Part shown: positions 60,906 to 64,000 of the stretch, piece after piece | How the letters are laid out: each line of letters opens with the position of its first letter | Position numbering within the stretch: position 1 is the first letter of the stretch | Source: JAHEEM01 sp036396795 | GTDB taxonomy: Bacteria; Pseudomonadota; Gammaproteobacteria; Steroidobacterales; Rariloculaceae | NCBI GenBank assembly: GCA_036396795.1 | Contig: DASWKF010000090.1 | Span: 224,225 to 288,224, forward strand | Direction of reading: 5' to 3' | Length of the DNA: 64,000 bases | Translations under genes and position numbers: made by a program | Notes under the pieces: model-generated | What the model was told of the DNA's origin: nothing | Databases searched by the model: none | The model's input: the letters and a program-made list of their open reading frames with translations, nothing else

Positions 60906-60920
60906 ACGGTCAGATGGCGG
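60906..60920 (+). repeat. 15-bp direct repeat, right copy
   Basis: ACGGTCAGATGGCGG, same orientation as the copy at 59433 and 1,473 bp away from it. The pair brackets the small-protein/membrane-protein module. Confidence 0.6.
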
Positions 60921-60951
60921 TGCAGGGAGTCTACCGCGAACTCGTCTCTGA

Positions 60952-60987
60952 AATTTCCCTCTTAACAGCGAAAAATACAGGGAAATT
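60952..60987. repeat. 9-bp inverted repeat (hairpin)
   Basis: AATTTCCCT (60952-60960) and AGGGAAATT (60979-60987) are perfect reverse complements with an 18-nt loop, just downstream of the right direct repeat. Confidence 0.5.
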
Positions 60988-61083
60988 CCGCGAGTTTGGG
61001 ATCGCTTCCAGGCTTCGGTGGTCCGTTTTGATTTGTACAATCAGCCTGTTACGGTTGCCCGGCTGCGTTCGGGGCGACAGAGT

Positions 61084-61111
61084 AACAGGGAAAAACAGGG
61101 AAGAAACAGGG
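61084..61111 (+). repeat. Three phased AACAGGG units
   Basis: AACAGGG begins at 61084, 61094 and 61105, that is about one helical turn apart; a related TACAGGG occurs at 60976. This looks like an iteron-style protein-binding array or a decayed repeat. Confidence 0.45.
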
Positions 61112-61138
61112 ACCGCTTCCGAACCGTGGGGGCGGGAT

Positions 61139-61984
61139 TTAGCGTCGGGGGTCACCATGGCTTTCAACATCACGGTGCCAGGCCGTCGGAGGAACTCCGA
61201 CCACGACCTTGAATGCCCGCAAGAACCCCGCCTGGCTCGCATAACCAACTTGTTCAGCCACTAACTTTAGCGGCACGCCCCTCCGGATCAGCGCCTGCGC
61301 GACCGATATCCGCCACCGCGTCAGGTAGCCTCCCGGCGTCTCTCCAACCTCCCGCCTGAAAGCTGAGGCGAAGCTGCTTCGCGACATGGCGGCGACTTCA
61401 GCCATTGCATCGAGCGTCCATGCGTGCGCCGGATCGGCGTGCATCGCCGTAAGCGCTCTACTCAATTGAGGATGACCCAGCGCTCGTAGGAACCCCGTCC
61501 CTGTGTCGCCACGCGCGACCGTGATGCGCAGAAGCTCAATCAAGACCACCTCGAAAAGGCGATCGAGCACTTCCTGCCGGCCCGGGCGCTCAGAGAACGC
61601 CTCGGCGAACAGCACGCTCAAGAGTGGTTCCATGCTGCTCAGCTCGCTCAAATCGCATAGGAAGCGCGGTGGGAGCGCGAGCGCGATCGGATTGAAGGCC
61701 TTGTGCTCGAACGAGACTATGGCGCAGGCAAGATCGGCGCCCGTCTCCGGATCCGGCTCGAACCAGTGAGTCCGTGGGCGGGCATAGAAGACGAGCATTG
61801 GCTCGCGTAGAGGTACTACCGCCCCCTTGTCGTGCAGATCTGCCCTTCCCCCTCGAAAGAGATGCAGATATCCGAGCCCGTTCTCGTCGGGGAAGCTCGC
61901 CCGTGCGCACAGGTTCCCCGTGAAGAACGCCCTCGCTCGCGCGTTGAAGTACCTCAGCAGCGGGGACAGAACGTCGGTGTCCAT
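61139..61984 (-). CDS. AraC-family transcriptional regulator
   Basis: About 281 aa from ATG 61984; the open frame reaches 62146 but the family N-terminus (D-V-L-S-P-L-L-R-Y-F-N-A-R-A) starts there. An AraC-type cupin ligand domain fills residues ~1-170. The two helix-turn-helix motifs lie at the C-terminus: A-M-A-E-V-A-A-M-S-R-S-S-F-A-S-A-F-R-R and V-A-E-Q-V-G-Y-A-S-Q-A-G-F-L-R-A-F-K. It is divergent from the AhpD-like gene with 107 bp between them, so it probably controls that operon and itself. Confidence 0.9.
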   Translation of the reverse strand: MDTDVLSPLLRYFNARARAFFTGNLCARASFPDENGLGYLHLFRGGRADLHDKGAVVPLREPMLVFYARPRTHWFEPDPETGADLACAIVSFEHKAFNPIALALPPRFLCDLSELSSMEPLLSVLFAEAFSERPGRQEVLDRLFEVVLIELLRITVARGDTGTGFLRALGHPQLSRALTAMHADPAHAWTLDAMAEVAAMSRSSFASAFRREVGETPGGYLTRWRISVAQALIRRGVPLKLVAEQVGYASQAGFLRAFKVVVGVPPTAWHRDVESHGDPRR

Positions 61985-62052
61985 CTCGTACGATCCGCAA
62001 ACGATTTCGCATTCTTGTTTAACAATCGTCAAGGCACAAGCCCTAATCTCTC

Positions 62053-62079
62053 GTCTCATCCTTACATCCAAAGTGAGAC
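62053..62079. promoter_or_regulatory. Inverted repeat operator candidate GTCTCA-N15-TGAGAC
   Basis: Perfect 6-bp arms at 62053-62058 and 62074-62079, in the divergent gap between the araC-type gene and the AhpD-like gene, 13 bp before the ATG of the latter. A GGGAGAGG ribosome-binding site directly follows. It is the obvious candidate operator for this regulator. Confidence 0.4.
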
Positions 62080-62091
62080 ACGGGAGAGGCC

Positions 62092-62637
62092 ATGACCTAC
62101 ATCGCTGCACTAGACGCCACCGCGGCGGATTCGAAGACCGCGGCAACGCTCGATGCTGTCAAAGCACGCTTGGGTATGGTGCCCAACCTCTACGCCACGC
62201 TCGCCAAAGCCCCCGCAGCCCTCGATGCCCTACTCGCGATCAATGCGGCGATCTCCGGTGGCGGGTTGAACGCGAAGGAACGAGAGATCGTCGCCCTCGC
62301 CACCTCACAGGCGAACCGCTGCCAGTACTGTCTGAGTGCCCACACGCTGCTCGGGAAGAACGCGGGTCTGAGCGTCAAGGAGACGGAGCTCGCGCGAGCT
62401 GGGAACGGCTCCGATGGCCGCGCGGCCGCGATTGCTCAGCTAACGAAGGCGCTGATCGAAGAGCGAGGCCACATTGCGCTCGCCGCGCTCGATGATTTCC
62501 GGGCAGCGGGCCTCAGCGAGAGCGATCTGCTTGAAATCGCCGTCAACGTCGCGGCGACCACGCTGACCAACTACGTCAACAACCTCGCCCGCACCGAGAT
62601 CGATTTTCCGGTCGTCAAGCCCCAGCTTGCCGCATGA
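62092..62637 (+). CDS. AhpD-like carboxymuconolactone decarboxylase family protein
   Basis: A 181-aa all-helical protein. The redox motif C77-Q-Y-C80 with His84 (C-x-x-C-x-x-x-H) is that of AhpD-type peroxidase/disulfide reductase members, and E-R-E-I-V-A-L-A-T-S-Q-A-N-R leads into it. It would reduce peroxides or act as an alkylhydroperoxidase in the cytoplasm. GGGAGAGG precedes the ATG. The divergent AraC gene and the ferritin-like gene downstream suggest an inducible redox-stress unit. Confidence 0.9.
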   Translation: MTYIAALDATAADSKTAATLDAVKARLGMVPNLYATLAKAPAALDALLAINAAISGGGLNAKEREIVALATSQANRCQYCLSAHTLLGKNAGLSVKETELARAGNGSDGRAAAIAQLTKALIEERGHIALAALDDFRAAGLSESDLLEIAVNVAATTLTNYVNNLARTEIDFPVVKPQLAA

Positions 62638-62666
62638 ACCTCAATGCTCGATCGAGGAGTATCACC

Positions 62667-63245
62667 ATGTCATCCCATATAAAGTCTTCTGTCTTTTCTC
62701 GACGCCGCGCGCTGATAGCCGCGACATCCTCCGTTCTTTCTGCCGGTACAATCGCCTTGCTTGGCGGTGGTCGCATCGCGCACGCCAACACCGCCTCTGA
62801 AAGCGACATCGCTATCCTGAATGTCGCCGTCGGCCTCGAGTACGAGGGGATCGCTGCTTATGCCATCGCCCTCAAGAGCGGCTTACTGGACGAGGCGACC
62901 GCGAAGGTCGCGGCCAAGTTCCAGGACGACCACAAACGCCATAACGACGCGTTGATCGCCGCGATCCGTCAACTTGGCGGCGAGCCGGTCACCACGAAGG
63001 CAGAGGCTGAGTATGCCGAGGCGCTCAACGTCGATCAGCTTGAACATCAGACCGACGTGCTCGATCTGGCCGCACGTCTCGAGCTCGGCGCCACCAACGC
63101 CTACCTCGGCGTGATCCCGTCCTTCTCGGATTCGGCTCTGGCGAAGGTGGCTGCGCGCTTGGCGGCAGACGAAGCCAGTCACTTTGCAGTGTTGAACCTC
63201 TCTTTGGGACGCCCCTTCGCTCCCGCACTGGGCTTTGGGGCGTGA
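62667..63245 (+). CDS. Exported ferritin-like domain protein
   Basis: About 192 aa from ATG 62667, which has GAGGAG 7 nt upstream; an ATG at 62634 overlapping the previous stop is the alternative. The N-terminus S-R-R-R-A-L-I-A-A-T-S-S followed by a hydrophobic stretch resembles a Tat signal. The mature part has ferritin-like helices with E-Y-E-G-I-A-A-Y, D-D-H-K-R-H-N-D and D-E-A-S-H-F-A-V carrying candidate di-iron ligands. The family (DUF4439-like) is common in proteobacterial accessory loci, function unknown. Confidence 0.78.
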   Translation: MSSHIKSSVFSRRRALIAATSSVLSAGTIALLGGGRIAHANTASESDIAILNVAVGLEYEGIAAYAIALKSGLLDEATAKVAAKFQDDHKRHNDALIAAIRQLGGEPVTTKAEAEYAEALNVDQLEHQTDVLDLAARLELGATNAYLGVIPSFSDSALAKVAARLAADEASHFAVLNLSLGRPFAPALGFGA

Positions 63246-63305
63246 TGCGTTTCTGGGCTGGATCGGCTCACGCCGCTCCAGCCCGAACATGATTGAGCTG
63301 AGCGC

Positions 63306-63818
63306 ATGATGAACGTCGGATGCATCGCACCGCTCGCTTTGGCCCTTGGGCTGCTGAGCCCGGCTCTACAGGCGTCGGATACGGGTGACGCTGCGCGCGG
63401 CGAGGAGCTTTATACCTCCCGTTGCATAGGCTGCCACTCGATCGATAGCCACCGCGTCGGGCCCGCGCATCGAGGGGTCTTCGGGCGTCGCGCCGGATCG
63501 GTGCCGGGCTATGAATACAGCTCTGCGCTCAGGCAGTCGCAACTCATTTGGACAGAACACAACCTAGAGCGGTGGCTTGCCAATCCCGAGCAAACAATAC
63601 CTGGCCAGAAGATGGGTTACCGCGTAGACAACGCCCAAGACCGTGCCGATCTGATTGCCTTTTTGGAGGCCATCACCGTTCAACCAACGAAGACGCATTT
63701 GTCGGGCGAGTCGTTTTTTGGGAGGTGGGCCGCATGCACACTCGTGGGTGACGGCATCGCTGTTGATAAAACAGAGGAATGCAAAGCGAACGCCAAAGGC
63801 GGTTCCTGGGGATTCTGA
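63306..63818 (+). CDS. Class I cytochrome c with C-terminal extension
   Basis: A 170-aa protein with signal peptide (P-A-L-Q-A-S, ~23 residues). Haem motif C40-I-G-C43-H44 is followed by V-G-P-A-H-R-G-V-F-G-R-R-A-G and axial M103 in P-G-Q-K-M-G-Y, the pattern of small soluble cytochrome c. After residue ~123 it has a 47-residue tail with two cysteines not typical of the family. It lies 60 bp after the ferritin-like gene, possibly in the same operon. Confidence 0.88.
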   Translation: MMNVGCIAPLALALGLLSPALQASDTGDAARGEELYTSRCIGCHSIDSHRVGPAHRGVFGRRAGSVPGYEYSSALRQSQLIWTEHNLERWLANPEQTIPGQKMGYRVDNAQDRADLIAFLEAITVQPTKTHLSGESFFGRWAACTLVGDGIAVDKTEECKANAKGGSWGF

Positions 63819-63834
63819 CGGAGGACGAGACCTG

Positions 63835-63958
63835 AGGCGGTAGCGCAAGTATTGCAAGCCGCACCTCCGCGCACCACGCATTCCACGTGCTCGATATCGG
63901 CCCAGAGCAGTATCTCCAATAACTCCAGATCGGGCTGACAGACGATATGTGTGTGCGA
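63835..63958 (-). other. Possible C-terminal fragment of a regulator, no start seen
   Basis: On the minus strand the frame from an in-frame stop at 63959-63961 downwards reads H-I-V-C-Q-P-D-L-E-L-L-E-I-L-L-W-A-D-I-E-H-V-E-C and R-G-G-A-A-C-N-T-C, a cysteine-spaced pattern reminiscent of the C-terminal domain of metal or Fe-S-sensing winged-helix regulators. The stop before it and the lack of a usable start mean it is a remnant or a chance match. The gene body, if any, would lie to the right of the window. Confidence 0.2.
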
Positions 63959-64000
63959 CTAGTCGACACCTACGAAGCGAATACGATCGATTTGGGCTTT

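Larger units (their letters stand above)
60624..61138. other. Intergenic region with repeats, between the DUF6338-like gene and the AraC gene
   Basis: About 515 bp without a credible gene. It contains the right copy of the 15-bp direct repeat, a 9-bp inverted repeat and three AACAGGG units, each listed separately. The short frames here translate to low-complexity peptides. Confidence 0.45.

Noticed and set aside
60866..61264. 132-aa plus-strand frame across the AraC 3' end
   Set aside because: It runs antisense to the AraC gene, is low-complexity around the AACAGGG units and has no domain or ribosome site.

Overview
The window is GC-rich, densely packed bacterial chromosome. The gene neighbourhoods (yajC-secD-secF, rlmN-pilW-rodZ-hisS-yfgM-bamB-der, guaB-guaA-tadA-mltF, xerD-dsbC) are those of a gammaproteobacterium. 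The MetX-type acyltransferase resembles the serine O-succinyltransferases of the Xanthomonadales side of the class, so I place it near Xanthomonadales/Nevskiales/Woeseiales-type lineages; the genus cannot be read from the sequence.

Region 1 (1-8.2 kb): a TonB C-terminus cut by the window edge with a periplasmic TPR protein, a convergent lysophospholipid acyltransferase, xerD-dsbC, a two-haem cytochrome c, a BKACE/SMP-30 catabolic pair and a TauE/SafE permease. Region 2 (8.2-33.4 kb) is mostly housekeeping: tRNA-Leu(CAA); an ECF sigma/anti-sigma/PDZ operon with a plausible autoregulatory promoter; queA-tgt-yajC-secDF; suhB; trmJ-iscS, an IscU-like scaffold that has lost two of its three cluster cysteines, iscA, ndk; then rlmN through der; metX; xseA; guaB-guaA.

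Region 3 (33.4-35.3 kb): a roughly 1.9-kb insertion between guaA and tadA, carrying an AAA/DUF4143 ATPase and bounded by a perfect 12-bp repeat of the guaA 3' end, a known island integration hotspot. Region 4 (35.3-43.5 kb): tadA, mltF, carbonic anhydrase, a UDP-xylose synthase-like gene, an unusual REC-TM-periplasmic protein, a DoxX-family pseudogene, and a secreted seven-bladed FG-GAP propeller overlapping a ModA-like binding protein.

Region 5 (43.5-59.2 kb, all minus strand): an eleven-gene surface-glycan operon. Ten genes overlap their neighbour's stop/start by 4-14 bp, and the one remaining junction is a 9-bp gap. It holds five stand-alone glycosyltransferases of the GT2 type (43528, 50731, 56043, 57038) and GT4 type (47737, 58003) classes taken together as six proteins, two giant fusions (GT2-deacetylase-GT2 and GT2-methyltransferase-pseudo-deacetylase), one free deacetylase, one free methyltransferase and one ABC flippase. 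It probably builds and flips a lipid-linked heteroglycan; no Wzy polymerase or initiating phosphosugar transferase lies in the window.

Region 6 (59.2-64 kb) is accessory-looking: a translationally coupled two-gene module (a 54-aa basic protein and a membrane protein) flanked by a 15-bp direct repeat, AACAGGG repeats, then an AraC regulator divergent from an AhpD-like/ferritin-like/cytochrome c set suggestive of redox stress defence. No IS element, CRISPR array or rRNA was seen.
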